Shown here piece by piece: positions 1 to 7,688 of a stretch of 42,043 nt of DNA. Made by a program: the position numbers and the translations under genes. Below the pieces are notes generated by a model. The model was not told the DNA's origin and searched no databases. It saw only the letters and a program-made list of their open reading frames with translations. Every line of letters begins with the position of its first letter. Position 1 is the first letter of the stretch. The DNA is from Bacteroidaceae bacterium. GTDB lineage: Bacteria; Bacteroidota; Bacteroidia; Bacteroidales; Bacteroidaceae. The DNA lies in contig JAFUHF010000061.1 in assembly GCA_017468985.1 (NCBI GenBank), positions 1 through 42,043 of the forward strand, in the 5' to 3' direction.

Positions 1-160
1 CCAGGTGGAAATCGTTGCTCCCACAGCGCGGTAATTTCTACCAGGTGGAAATCGTTGCTCCCTCAGCGCGGTAATTTCTACCAGGTGGAAATCGTTGCTC
101 CCACAGCGCGGTAATTTCTACCTGGTGGAAATCGTCCCTCCCACAGCGCAGCTATTTCTA
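1..160. repeat. Four tandem 40-bp repeats at the left edge
   Basis: Four head-to-tail units lie at 1-40, 41-80, 81-120 and 121-160. Units 1 and 3 are identical, unit 2 differs by one base, and unit 4 carries several changes. There are no spacers, so this is not a CRISPR array. Each unit starts near GGTGGAAAT and ends near ATTTCTACC, which can pair with one G-U wobble, both within a unit and across the unit junctions (34-52, 74-92, 114-132). The array may extend beyond the window. Its function is unknown. Confidence 0.9.
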
Positions 161-496
161 CCTGTCTTTCGTCATTGTGCACAGCGGCGACCTTCATCCG
201 CATGCTGCGCCAGCTCGCAGCCGCCACTGCTCTTCAGGGAAGGATTTTTCGTGCTCTCGTCCAGCGAACAGGCAACTGCTCCTCTATGCGTAGGGGAGTT
301 CCGCGTAGCGGTGAGGGGTATGACCCTGCGAAAGGAAATAAGAATAAAGCCGAGGCCGCGAGGCAGATGTGTATGCGAAATGTAATAAATTTGCATCATA
401 AAAACATTCACAGAAAGTAAAGAGAGCGCATAAATGCAAATGGTGCCAAGACGGAGGCCTGATGGAGGAATACCACGATAAGCATCGAGGCATACG
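161..496. other. Intergenic stretch without a convincing gene
   Basis: I see no protein with a recognisable family, signal peptide or start context here. The short open frames on both strands overlap each other and run into the adjacent repeats. A TAAATTTG box near 384-391 resembles a -7 element on the + strand but lacks a -33 partner. The stretch lies downstream of the rRNA methyltransferase gene, which is read leftwards. Confidence 0.5.
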
Positions 497-1675
497 CTAT
501 TCCACAAAGAGCACGAGGCCCTTGAGGTATTCGCCTTCGGGGTGATAGATGCTTACGGGATGGTCGGCCGGTTGATGGAGCTGGTGCAGAATGCGCACAA
601 AGCGATGGCTTTGGGCGGCTGCCGTGAACACGGCCAGACGGAACTGCTCTTTGCTGACGGCCTGAGAGCAGCTGAAGGTAAACAGGATGCCCCCTGGGCG
701 TATCTTCTCGAAGGCTTTCTGATTGAGTCGCGTGTAGCCCTTTAGGGCATTGTGGAGCGCGGCATTGTGTTTGGCGAAAGCCGGAGGGTCGAGAATGATC
801 AGATCGTAGGCATCGGCCGGCATGTCGGCCAGGAAACGGAAAGCGTCGGTGGCGAAGGAACGGTGGCGCGTTTCGTCGGGAAAGTTGAGTTTCACGTTCT
901 GCTCCGTGAGGTCGATGGCACGCGAGGAGCTGTCGACGGAATGCACTGTGCGCGCTCCTCCGCGCAGGGCGTAGACGGAAAAGCCTCCCGTATAGCAAAA
1001 CATGTTGAGTACGTCGCGGCCGTCTGCATAGGTTTCCAGCAGATGACGGTTTTCGCGCTGGTCGATGAAGAAGCCCGTTTTTTGACCCTTCAGCCAGTCT
1101 ATGCCGAAGCGCAGGCCGTATTCCAACGATTCGGAGAGGGTATGGTCGCCGTAGAGGTAGCCCGACTCGGGTTCTACGTCGGCCTTGTAGGGCAGGGTGG
1201 TGTCGCTCTTGTAGTAGATGCCCCTCAGCCTTTCGCCCATCAACCGCACCAATGCCGAGGCGATGAGGTGGCGCACGTTGTGCATACCTACGCTGTGGGC
1301 CTGCATCACGGCCGTTTCGCCATAGAGGTCTATGATGAGGCCGGGCAGCTGGTCGCCCTCGCCATGAACGAGGCGGAACGTGTCGTTGTCGGTGCGCTGC
1401 AGGCCCAGTGCCTGTCGGAGTTGCAAGGCCTGACGGAGCCGGTTGAAGAAGAATTCCTCGTTGATGGCTTCGTCGCGAAAGGTAATGAGCCTCACGGCAA
1501 TGGAGCCGTAGCCGAGGTGGCCGATGCCAAGGCATTCGCCCTTGGCGGAAAGCACCCTGACGAGGTCGCCTTCCTCCAAGCCGGTGTCGGCACGCTGAAT
1601 GGCACCGGAGAAAATCCAGGGGTGCATGCGCTGAATGCTGGCTTCCTTGCCTGGTTTGAGGTAAAGGGATTTCAT
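497..1675 (-). CDS. Class I SAM-dependent rRNA methyltransferase (RlmI/YccW family)
   Basis: Probable 23S rRNA cytosine-C5 methyltransferase, using S-adenosylmethionine, acting on ribosomal RNA in the cytoplasm. The 392-residue protein has the family layout. A PUA-like RNA-binding domain comes first (about 1-75, with HPWIFSGAI at 18-26). A central segment contains TGFFIDQREN (200-209). The Rossmann methyltransferase domain has motif I around DVLNMFCYTGG (221-231) and motif IV DPPAF (296-300). Length matches the E. coli enzyme (396 aa). I start at MKSLYLKPGK because that is where family similarity begins. An ATG nine codons upstream (1700-1702) overlaps the exonuclease stop as ATGA, so a 401-residue form with translational coupling is possible. 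Last gene of a three-gene minus-strand set. Confidence 0.88.
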   Translation of the reverse strand: MKSLYLKPGKEASIQRMHPWIFSGAIQRADTGLEEGDLVRVLSAKGECLGIGHLGYGSIAVRLITFRDEAINEEFFFNRLRQALQLRQALGLQRTDNDTFRLVHGEGDQLPGLIIDLYGETAVMQAHSVGMHNVRHLIASALVRLMGERLRGIYYKSDTTLPYKADVEPESGYLYGDHTLSESLEYGLRFGIDWLKGQKTGFFIDQRENRHLLETYADGRDVLNMFCYTGGFSVYALRGGARTVHSVDSSSRAIDLTEQNVKLNFPDETRHRSFATDAFRFLADMPADAYDLIILDPPAFAKHNAALHNALKGYTRLNQKAFEKIRPGGILFTFSCSQAVSKEQFRLAVFTAAAQSHRFVRILHQLHQPADHPVSIYHPEGEYLKGLVLFVE

Positions 1676-1698
1676 TTCTTCGTGATGAGAGGTGGGGG

Positions 1699-2382
1699 TC
1701 ATGGTAATGGGGTATGTAGGACTGAGAGGCGTAGTTCCTTGGCTACGTCTTCGGCCAGTCGGTTCTGATCGATGAGGGGAACGAAGTGGTAGTCTTCGGT
1801 TTGGCGAAGCGTTTCGAGGGTTTCGTATATGCGCAGGCATGCCCAGGCGTCGGTGGCGGCGTAGCGCTGCTGTGCGGCCGTGAGCTTGGGGGCCTCCCAG
1901 TTGGTGAGCTGCTGGCTCTTAGAAATGCGGCCTCCCATGACGTTGGCATAAAGCTTTTGCAGGCTCTGATCGGTGATGCCAAAGCGGCTGACGTAGGTCT
2001 GAAGATCCAGAAAATTTCCGACCCCGTAGCGGCCGCGCCTGTTGAGCGCATGGATGTCGTCCTTGAGCGAAAGGCCTACCTTGAGCTGACGCTCGTCGGA
2101 GAGCAACTGCTTGAGGCAGTCGGGCAGACCCATTTTGCAGAGGCGGAACAGGAAGCACACTTCGTGGGTGGACACTTGGAGGAGGGCCACCTTGTGGAGC
2201 TCGCCCTTCTTGAAGGAAGGCTTTGTTTCGGTGTCGATGCCCAGGAGAGGTTCTTGCTGAAGGTAGGCTATGGATTGGCGTGCGCTCGGCTCGGTTTCCA
2301 CCACCACGATTTGCCCTTCAAACTGCGCTTGGGGCAGCAGGGGGATCTGTTTCTTGTCGAAGGTGGCGTAGAGGGTTTTCAT
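1699..2382 (-). CDS. 3'-5' exonuclease, RNase D/WRN-like (DEDDy)
   Basis: A 227-residue DnaQ-fold 3'-5' exonuclease that would remove nucleotides from the 3' end of RNA or DNA using two metal ions. The acidic residues are visible: motif I IDTET (D50, E52), motif II in SLKDDIHAL (D109) and motif III with YAATDAW (Y174, D178), the spacing of the DEDDy subclass. There is no HRDC domain, so it is shorter than RNase D and closer to the stand-alone WRN-type domain common in Bacteroidetes. Its stop overlaps a possible start of the methyltransferase gene by ATGA. Together with the DUF5063 gene it probably forms one operon. Substrate is unknown. Confidence 0.88.
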   Translation of the reverse strand: MKTLYATFDKKQIPLLPQAQFEGQIVVVETEPSARQSIAYLQQEPLLGIDTETKPSFKKGELHKVALLQVSTHEVCFLFRLCKMGLPDCLKQLLSDERQLKVGLSLKDDIHALNRRGRYGVGNFLDLQTYVSRFGITDQSLQKLYANVMGGRISKSQQLTNWEAPKLTAAQQRYAATDAWACLRIYETLETLRQTEDYHFVPLIDQNRLAEDVAKELRLSVLHTPLP

Positions 2383-2436
2383 CCTAAATGGTTCTGAACG
2401 GATGGGGAAAAGGAGTGAAAAAAGGGCATGGCAGGA

Positions 2437-2970
2437 CTATTCGGGAAAGGAGTCTTCTTCAATTTCTTGCTGAAACATGACGTCGTGAAGGGCGCGCTGC
2501 GTGCTCACGATGCGCTGGCCCCAGTAGTGGGGAAATTGTTCCATCAGGTTGCCCAGAGCGATGGTCATCGTCTCGTCGTAGCCCTGACGGAACACGGCTA
2601 CGAAGTTCCTCAAGTCTTGATAGATGTCGGCGAGGTCTTCCGAAATGGTTTTGCGTATCGGACGGTCGCTGTATTTCATGTCTTCCATGAACACGTCTAA
2701 GTAGTCGTCGTGGCTGCCCAGAAGGGCGGCAATGTTGGAACGCACGAAGTCGTAGTCGGCCTCCGTAACGAGCTGTTCCGCTTCCTCGTCGGCAGGGGAA
2801 ACGCTGTCCATCAGTATCATGGCCTTGAGGTAGAGTAGGGGCAGAATCTTGAGCATGGCAGGCACAAAGTCCTGCAACTGGCTTTCGGAAACTTGTTCTG
2901 CCCTTACGCAGAACTCCGTGGCTACGGTGACGAATTCGATGACGTCTTTGCTATAGATTTCTTCGTTCAT
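2437..2970 (-). CDS. DUF5063 domain-containing protein
   Basis: A 177-residue acidic, largely helical protein that I recognise as the DUF5063 family of Bacteroidetes. It has no signal peptide or membrane segment. Recognisable stretches are the N-terminal VIEFVTVATEFC, the leucine-rich VPAMLKILPLLYLKA, and a C-terminal part where QDLRNFVAVFRQG leads into a HYWGQR motif. It lies 54 bp upstream of the exonuclease gene in the same direction and is probably first in a DUF5063-exonuclease-RlmI operon. The function is not known; its neighbours suggest a link to RNA metabolism, which is inference only. Confidence 0.8.
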   Translation of the reverse strand: MNEEIYSKDVIEFVTVATEFCVRAEQVSESQLQDFVPAMLKILPLLYLKAMILMDSVSPADEEAEQLVTEADYDFVRSNIAALLGSHDDYLDVFMEDMKYSDRPIRKTISEDLADIYQDLRNFVAVFRQGYDETMTIALGNLMEQFPHYWGQRIVSTQRALHDVMFQQEIEEDSFPE

Positions 2971-2996
2971 GGTGGCATTTGTAGTCTATCAGAGTG

Positions 2997-3004
2997 CAAA
3001 AGTA
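2997..3004 (-). promoter_or_regulatory. Partial Bacteroidetes promoter (-7 box) for the DUF5063 operon
   Basis: Read on the minus strand this is TACTTTTG, a match to TAnnTTTG, 27 bp before the ATG. No TTG or TTTG sits at the expected distance upstream, so only half of the promoter is supported. Confidence 0.35.
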
Positions 3005-3158
3005 CAACATTTGGCTCATAGAAAGGGCGATGGGCCATTGAAAATCGCCAAGCTATGGCCGTGGGCGGCCCGAACTGAGGGGACGGGCGAAAGGCGTGAC
3101 AAGGCTGCGGCGAGGCAGAAAACGAGGCGGAGGAGGGGCATAATCGGAGGGAAATGCC

Positions 3159-3166
3159 TAACTTTG
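3159..3166 (+). promoter_or_regulatory. Partial Bacteroidetes promoter (-7 box) for the GH43 gene
   Basis: TAACTTTG matches TAnnTTTG and lies 27 bp before the GH43 start codon. The -33 element is not obvious in the purine-rich sequence upstream. Confidence 0.4.
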
Positions 3167-3193
3167 TAGACGGAGTATCAATATCACACCACC

Positions 3194-4183
3194 ATGAAAT
3201 CAGTCAGAATGCTATTGCCCCTGTTGGCCATGCTGTATGGATGCAGCACTACGCACAGAGTGAGTAACCCTGCGGAAATGAGCGGAAACCCCTTGTTCCC
3301 AGGCTGGTATGCCGACCCTGAGGGCGCCGTGTTTGAGAAACAATACTGGATATATCCCACCTCGTCGCGACCCTTCAAGGAACAGACCTACATGGATGCC
3401 TTTTCGTCACCCGACCTGGTGCACTGGACCAAGCATCCGCGCGTATTGACACAAGATAGCATCAGCTGGCTCCAGCTCGCCCTTTGGGCACCCTCTGTGG
3501 TGCATGCACGGGGAAAGTACTACTTCTTTTTCGGGGCTAACGACCTGCCCCACTACGGCGAGGTGGGTGGCATCGGTGTGGCGGTGAGCGACCGGCCTGA
3601 AGGCCCCTTCAGCGACGCTTTGGGCAAGCCGCTGATAGGCGAGATCGTAAACGGTGCCCAGCCCATCGATCAGTTTGTTTTTCGTGACGACGACGGCTCA
3701 TATTACATGTACTACGGCGGATGGCGTCATTGTAATATCGTAAAGCTCGCCTCTGACCTGCTGAGTCTGGTGCCCTTTGAGGACGGGACCTTATATAAAG
3801 AAGTAACGCCCGAAAACTATGTAGAAGGCCCCTTCATGTTGAAGCGTAAGGGAAAGTATTACTTTATGTGGTCAGAAGGCGGCTGGACGGGCCCCGATTA
3901 TTGCGTGGCGTACGCCATCAGCGACAGTCCGTTTGGCCCGTTTAAGCGTATCGGAAAAATTTTGGAACAGGATCCGGCCGTGGCCACGGGCGCCGGCCAT
4001 CATTCCGTCATTAAAGGCCCCGGCAAGGACAATTACTACATCATCTATCACCGACGTCCGCTCACCGAGACCAGCGGCCACAGCCGCGAAACGTGCATTG
4101 AGCACTTGAAGTTCGACAAGAACGGCTACATCCTCCCCGTGAAACTCACCAAGGAAGGCGTGGCCGCCTGTCCGCTGAAGTAG
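3194..4183 (+). CDS. Glycoside hydrolase family 43 lipoprotein
   Basis: Predicted surface or periplasmic five-bladed beta-propeller glycosidase acting on arabinose- or xylose-containing glycans. The N-terminus is a lipoprotein signal with lipobox LYGC (C17). The three GH43 acids fit well: catalytic base D41 in GWYADPEG, pKa modulator D159 in PIDQF, and general acid E211 in YVEGPF. Blade repeats end in aromatic motifs such as KYYFFFG, SYYMYYGG and KYYFMWSEGG. The 329-residue length is that of a single catalytic domain with no carbohydrate-binding module. It stands alone, with a PF07944 (GH127-like) arabinofuranosidase candidate elsewhere in the window. The exact subfamily and substrate cannot be read from the sequence. 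Confidence 0.88.
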   Translation: MKSVRMLLPLLAMLYGCSTTHRVSNPAEMSGNPLFPGWYADPEGAVFEKQYWIYPTSSRPFKEQTYMDAFSSPDLVHWTKHPRVLTQDSISWLQLALWAPSVVHARGKYYFFFGANDLPHYGEVGGIGVAVSDRPEGPFSDALGKPLIGEIVNGAQPIDQFVFRDDDGSYYMYYGGWRHCNIVKLASDLLSLVPFEDGTLYKEVTPENYVEGPFMLKRKGKYYFMWSEGGWTGPDYCVAYAISDSPFGPFKRIGKILEQDPAVATGAGHHSVIKGPGKDNYYIIYHRRPLTETSGHSRETCIEHLKFDKNGYILPVKLTKEGVAACPLK

Positions 4184-4277
4184 CAGAAGGTTCTTAATTA
4201 TCCGTAATTATTATTCTTCAATGCGTTGACTAAGAGGAAGGTTATTATTGTTTACCTATGTCGTTTCGGGTAACTTG

Positions 4278-4308
4278 TTGTATAAGCGACGAAATTTGTT
4301 TATCTTTG
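4278..4308 (+). promoter_or_regulatory. Bacteroidetes promoter of the ACGX peptide operon
   Basis: TTG at 4278-4280, a 20-nt spacer, then TATCTTTG at 4301-4308. This is a full match to the phylum's -33/-7 consensus. Transcription would start near 4315, about 40 nt before the peptide start codon. Confidence 0.75.
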
Positions 4309-4354
4309 CCGTTAAAAATAGTAATTCTGTATTCACATAATAAATAGTAGGAAA

Positions 4355-4570
4355 ATGAAAAGAGTAGACTTTGGCTTTCAGTACACGGCTCAGAACATAC
4401 TGAAGCAGTCAGCTGCAGCAAGTGCTGCATGCGGAAGTGCCTGTGGAGCAGCAGACAAACCTGCAGAAGAAAAGCCCTCAGCATGCGGAAGTGCCTGTGG
4501 AGCAGCAGACAAACCTGCAGAAGAAAAGCCCTCAGCATGTGGAAGTGCGTGTGGCGCAGGTGACAAATAA
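4355..4570 (+). CDS. ACGX-repeat peptide, substrate of the adjacent radical SAM enzyme
   Basis: A 71-residue precursor peptide. Residues 1-24 form a cysteine-free leader (MKRVDFGFQYTAQNILKQ, then an Ala/Ser stretch). Residues 25-71 are a core of three units of ACGSACGA, separated by ADKPAEEKPS linkers, with period 18. The six cysteines (26, 30, 44, 48, 62, 66) alternate 4 and 14 residues apart. There is no hydrophobic signal sequence. This matches what I recall of the family described as target peptides of the ACGX radical SAM system. The radical SAM gene starts 18 nt downstream. The expected modification falls on or beside the ACGX motifs, but its chemistry and the mature role are unknown. 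It could alternatively be a metal-binding thiol peptide. Confidence 0.9.
   Translation: MKRVDFGFQYTAQNILKQSAAASAACGSACGAADKPAEEKPSACGSACGAADKPAEEKPSACGSACGAGDK
4427..4567 (+). repeat. 54-bp in-gene tandem repeat encoding the ACGX core
   Basis: Units 4427-4480 and 4481-4534 are identical over all 54 bases. The third, partial unit (4535-4567) encodes the same ACGSACGA but uses different codons (TGT for TGC, GCG for GCC, GGC for GGA). The first two therefore look like a recent duplication, while the third is older and protein-conserved. Confidence 0.95.
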
Positions 4571-4588
4571 GTTCCGCAGTCCATTTTG

Positions 4589-5620
4589 ATGGATTTCTTT
4601 GCATTTCAGTGGCATATCACTGACGAATGCGATCAGCGTTGTAAGCACTGTTACATTTTTTCGGAAGGACATCCGCGATTGATAGAGATGTCATGGGAAA
4701 GGATGATGGCAGTGCTTACAAACATAGAGTATATGTGCAAGCGTATGCAACGCTTACCATATTTATATATCACCGGAGGAGACCCTATTCTTCACCCACG
4801 CTTCTGGAACTTACTGGAAGAGGTCGGCAGACGGCGCATTCCCTTTACCATCATGGGGAATCCCTTTCACCTTACCGTCAAGGTGGGGCAACGATTGAAA
4901 TCACTTGGATGTCGTAAATATCAGTTGAGTTTAGACGGACTGAGGCAAACGCATGATGCCTTCAGGAAGGAGGGTTCTTTTGAAAGTACGCTGAGGGCTA
5001 TATCCATCCTGCATCAGGCAGGACTGCATGTAGCCGTGATGACCACGGTATCGCAAGCTAACATTGATGAAATAAAGGAACTGATAGACGTGGTGGTAGA
5101 AAACGAGGTGGATATCTTTGCCTTTAGCCGGTATTGTCCAACCAGTGAGGATAAGGCTATGAAGTCTGATTGGCATATTTCGCCCCTTCGTTACAGAAGA
5201 CTGCTTGATGACTGCTGGAAAAAATACCAACAATATAAAGACAGTAATACCGTCTTTAATCTCAAGGATCATCTGTGGACGCTATATCTGTATGAAGAAG
5301 GACTCTTCAAGATTCCTGAAGGTCTGCGCGACGATGTTGTATATAATGGTTGTAATTGCGGCAATTGTCATTTTACGATTACAGCCGATGGGCGTTTGAT
5401 GGCGTGCAGGCGTTTTGAAAGCTACGTGGGCGACGTAAGCGAGGACATGTACGATGTTTTCCACGGAAAGCGTATGGAGAACTACCGGAGACATGAAGCT
5501 TTCGATAAGTGTAAACGATGCGAACTGCTGCGCTTTTGCAGAGGATGCCCTGCCGTAGCCTATGGCTATACACACCGTTTCTATGCTCCTGATCCGCAGT
5601 GCTGGAAAGAAGTAGAATAA
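4589..5620 (+). CDS. Radical SAM/SPASM enzyme of the ACGX system
   Basis: A 343-residue peptide-modifying radical SAM enzyme. The SAM-binding [4Fe-4S] motif is C14-x3-C18-x2-C21. It is followed by a TIM-barrel segment with the SAM-contacting YITGGDP and YQLSLDG. The C-terminal SPASM region would hold auxiliary clusters, with cysteines at 255, 257, 260, 273, 308, 311, 317, 320 and 338, including a CKRC-x5-CRGC pattern. SPASM enzymes typically form thioether, C-C or related crosslinks on ribosomal peptides. No separate RiPP recognition domain is obvious. The ATG at 4589 is preferred over the TTG directly before it. Placement right after the ACGX peptide gene defines the likely substrate. The actual reaction cannot be told from sequence. 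Confidence 0.92.
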   Translation: MDFFAFQWHITDECDQRCKHCYIFSEGHPRLIEMSWERMMAVLTNIEYMCKRMQRLPYLYITGGDPILHPRFWNLLEEVGRRRIPFTIMGNPFHLTVKVGQRLKSLGCRKYQLSLDGLRQTHDAFRKEGSFESTLRAISILHQAGLHVAVMTTVSQANIDEIKELIDVVVENEVDIFAFSRYCPTSEDKAMKSDWHISPLRYRRLLDDCWKKYQQYKDSNTVFNLKDHLWTLYLYEEGLFKIPEGLRDDVVYNGCNCGNCHFTITADGRLMACRRFESYVGDVSEDMYDVFHGKRMENYRRHEAFDKCKRCELLRFCRGCPAVAYGYTHRFYAPDPQCWKEVE

Positions 5621-5654
5621 AACAAACAGAATAATCATACGATTTAAAAATCCG

Positions 5655-6269
5655 ATGGATGTAGAGACTTGTATCAAAAAGTTAGGGTATGTAGGTGTGC
5701 TAACATTTTCCACGGTGGACGAAGAGGGACATCCTCAGGTGCGCAGCATCAGTGCAATCCATTATGAGCCCGATGCCATATATTTTTTTACGGCCAGAGG
5801 AAAGAATTTCTGTCGTCAACTGCATGCCGATGGTCATGTGCAGATACATGCTCTTACCAAATTCAAAGAAATGATAAGGCTTTCGTCTATAGCCCGTCCC
5901 GTAAGCGACGGGGAACAAGAAAAGTGGCGCGACGTGATTTTTTCAGAACAGCCGTATCTAAGCAACGTTTATCCTGGAGATACACGTTCCATAGGAATCA
6001 TCTTCAAGATCAGTAATGCTCAGATAGAGTATTTCAATTTGGGCTCATGGCCCATAGAAAGAAAATACTTTTCGTGGGGTATGGCAGAGCAGGAGAAGAA
6101 GGGCTACCAGATCACAACAGAGTGTATAGCATGTGGCACATGTGCATCGGTTTGTCCGCAGAATGCCATTACGGAAGGTGACCCATACATGATCAATCCC
6201 TCTCACTGCCTGCATTGTGGAAATTGTTATGAGCATTGTCCTGCCGATGCCATTGAGCGAATAGGCTGA
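5655..6269 (+). CDS. FMN-binding split-barrel protein fused to a two-cluster ferredoxin domain
   Basis: A 204-residue cytoplasmic redox protein. Residues 1 to about 140 resemble the pyridoxamine 5'-phosphate oxidase-like split barrel, which normally binds FMN (VGVLTFSTVDEEGHPQVRSI, then FFTARGKNF). Residues 157-195 hold two classical [4Fe-4S] motifs: C157-x2-C160-x2-C163-x3-C167-P and C185-x2-C188-x2-C191-x3-C195-P. It lies 34 nt after the radical SAM gene in the same operon. Inference: flavin plus two clusters could deliver single electrons to the radical SAM enzyme or its auxiliary clusters. Alternatively it may act in general oxidoreduction with the downstream reductase. Confidence 0.85.
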   Translation: MDVETCIKKLGYVGVLTFSTVDEEGHPQVRSISAIHYEPDAIYFFTARGKNFCRQLHADGHVQIHALTKFKEMIRLSSIARPVSDGEQEKWRDVIFSEQPYLSNVYPGDTRSIGIIFKISNAQIEYFNLGSWPIERKYFSWGMAEQEKKGYQITTECIACGTCASVCPQNAITEGDPYMINPSHCLHCGNCYEHCPADAIERIG

Positions 6270-6301
6270 CCTATGGAATAATCACAAAAACATCATGGCA
6301 T

Positions 6302-7264
6302 ATGAAAGCAGTGCTTATATCGAAAAGCTGTAGGGCTGATGAGCTGACCGTTAGTGAAATTCCGATACCCGAAGTGAAATCCGGATGGGTATTGGTGAGA
6401 GTACGGGCGGCTGGACTGAACCATTCTGAAGCCCTTCTGCGTGGTCGTGAAATAGAGGAGGATTATATTCATAAGCCCATAGTTCCTGGAATAGAATGTG
6501 TGGGAGAAGTTGCCGATCCGTCGGATACCTCATTCAGGATAGGAGAAAGGGTGGTATGTCTGATGGGAGGCATGGGACGTTCTTTTAATGGAAGTTATGC
6601 AGAGTATGCACTGCTTCCTCAGCACAATGTGTTCAAGGTGACGATACCGTTGGATTGGGTTTCACTTGCAGCAGTGCCAGAAACCTATTTTACCGCATAT
6701 GGTTCTCTGAAGGAATGTCTATTGTTATGCAATGATGATGTGCTCCTCGTCAGAGGGGCCACAAGTACGGTGGGGCAGGCGGCAATACAACTTGGAAAGG
6801 CCATGGGAGCAACGGTTGTAGCTGCATGTAGGCGTGAAACGTCTTTCCCTCTCCTTAAATCCATTGGAGCCGATGCATGCGTGATTGACGATGGGGCCAT
6901 CAGCAAAAGAGAACTGCCCTACAAGCCCAATAAGGTGCTTGAGCTCATCGGGCCAAAGACTTTGCAGGATAGTCTGAACGCTGTTGTGGGACGGCCTGGC
7001 TACGTGTGTTGTACCGGCGTGCTGGGCAATGTTTTTTATGTTTCTCATTTCGAGCCCATTCGTTACATCCCAAATGGGGTGTTTCTCTCCAGCTTTTACA
7101 GCAACTATCCTACTCAGGAGGTAATGGATGAGATATTTGCACTCATGCATCTTCATCAGCTTCGACCGCTGTATACCAAGGTTTTTCCCCTTGACCACAT
7201 AGCCGATGCGCACACGTTGCTTGACCAAGGTGGTGCAGGAGGAAAGATTGTGCTGACGATGTAG
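6302..7264 (+). CDS. Zinc-independent quinone oxidoreductase-like protein (MDR superfamily)
   Basis: A 320-residue NADPH-dependent oxidoreductase-like protein. The GroES-like catalytic domain is N-terminal (RVRAAGLNHSEALLRGR, then VPGIECVGEV). The Rossmann nucleotide domain has VRGATSTVGQAAIQLGKAMGATV. Where zinc alcohol dehydrogenases have a zinc ligand cysteine, this protein has NHSE, and the structural-zinc cysteine loop is absent, so it belongs with quinone oxidoreductase-like enzymes. It lies 32 nt after the ferredoxin-type gene and 42 nt before an HxlR regulator. Such reductases often act on quinones or reactive carbonyl compounds. Whether it modifies the ACGX peptide or simply shares its regulation is unknown. 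Confidence 0.85.
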   Translation: MKAVLISKSCRADELTVSEIPIPEVKSGWVLVRVRAAGLNHSEALLRGREIEEDYIHKPIVPGIECVGEVADPSDTSFRIGERVVCLMGGMGRSFNGSYAEYALLPQHNVFKVTIPLDWVSLAAVPETYFTAYGSLKECLLLCNDDVLLVRGATSTVGQAAIQLGKAMGATVVAACRRETSFPLLKSIGADACVIDDGAISKRELPYKPNKVLELIGPKTLQDSLNAVVGRPGYVCCTGVLGNVFYVSHFEPIRYIPNGVFLSSFYSNYPTQEVMDEIFALMHLHQLRPLYTKVFPLDHIADAHTLLDQGGAGGKIVLTM

Positions 7265-7306
7265 AAAGTTGTTATATAATAGGAAAATGATTAATGCGTA
7301 ACGTTT

Positions 7307-7672
7307 ATGGTTATTAGTCAGATAGTAGATCCCTTTTTTCCTGAATGTCCAATAAGAAACATTCTGGCTCGTGTGCTTGACAAATGGTCGTTTTTGCTTC
7401 TTATGGTGCTTGACGGATATGAGCAGCGAAGATTCAATCAGTTATTAAAAGACATTCCCGATATCTCTCGCCGTATGCTTACGCAAACCCTTCGCCAACT
7501 CGAAGCCGATGGATTGGTCGAGCGTCAGGTGTTTGCAGAAGTTCCTCTTCGTGTTGAATATCGTCTTACGCCAATTGCCCGTACGCTTACTCCCCTGCTA
7601 AAGCCTCTGACTTCATGGGCTCTGACTAATTATGCTGCAATAATGGAGAACCGCAGGAAGTATCTTCAGTAG
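7307..7672 (+). CDS. HxlR-family winged-helix regulator
   Basis: A 121-residue DNA-binding protein of the HxlR family. It shows the family signature CPIRNILARVLDKWSFLLLMVL near the N-terminus, a recognition helix around ISRRMLTQTLRQLEADGLV, and the wing with VEYRLTPIA. C14 sits at the conserved cysteine position, which in relatives such as YodB and HypR senses quinones, aldehydes or disulfide stress. It is the last gene of the operon, directly before a terminator, so autoregulation is plausible. A Cys-dependent signal fits the neighbouring quinone oxidoreductase, but that link is inference. Confidence 0.88.
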   Translation: MVISQIVDPFFPECPIRNILARVLDKWSFLLLMVLDGYEQRRFNQLLKDIPDISRRMLTQTLRQLEADGLVERQVFAEVPLRVEYRLTPIARTLTPLLKPLTSWALTNYAAIMENRRKYLQ

Positions 7673-7688
7673 CATCGGCTGCGAAAGC

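Noticed and set aside
1-160. CRISPR array
   Set aside because: The 40-bp units are contiguous with no unique spacers, and there are no cas genes in the window. The 42-bp array at the right end was rejected for the same reason.
752-1768. Long plus-strand open frame of 338 codons
   Set aside because: It lies antisense to the rRNA methyltransferase gene, whose motifs are unmistakable. The frame has no recognisable family and arises from codon bias.
4245-4604. Minus-strand frames opposite the ACGX peptide gene
   Set aside because: Their repetitive protein sequence is a direct by-product of the 54-bp repeat read backwards. There is no promoter or family support.
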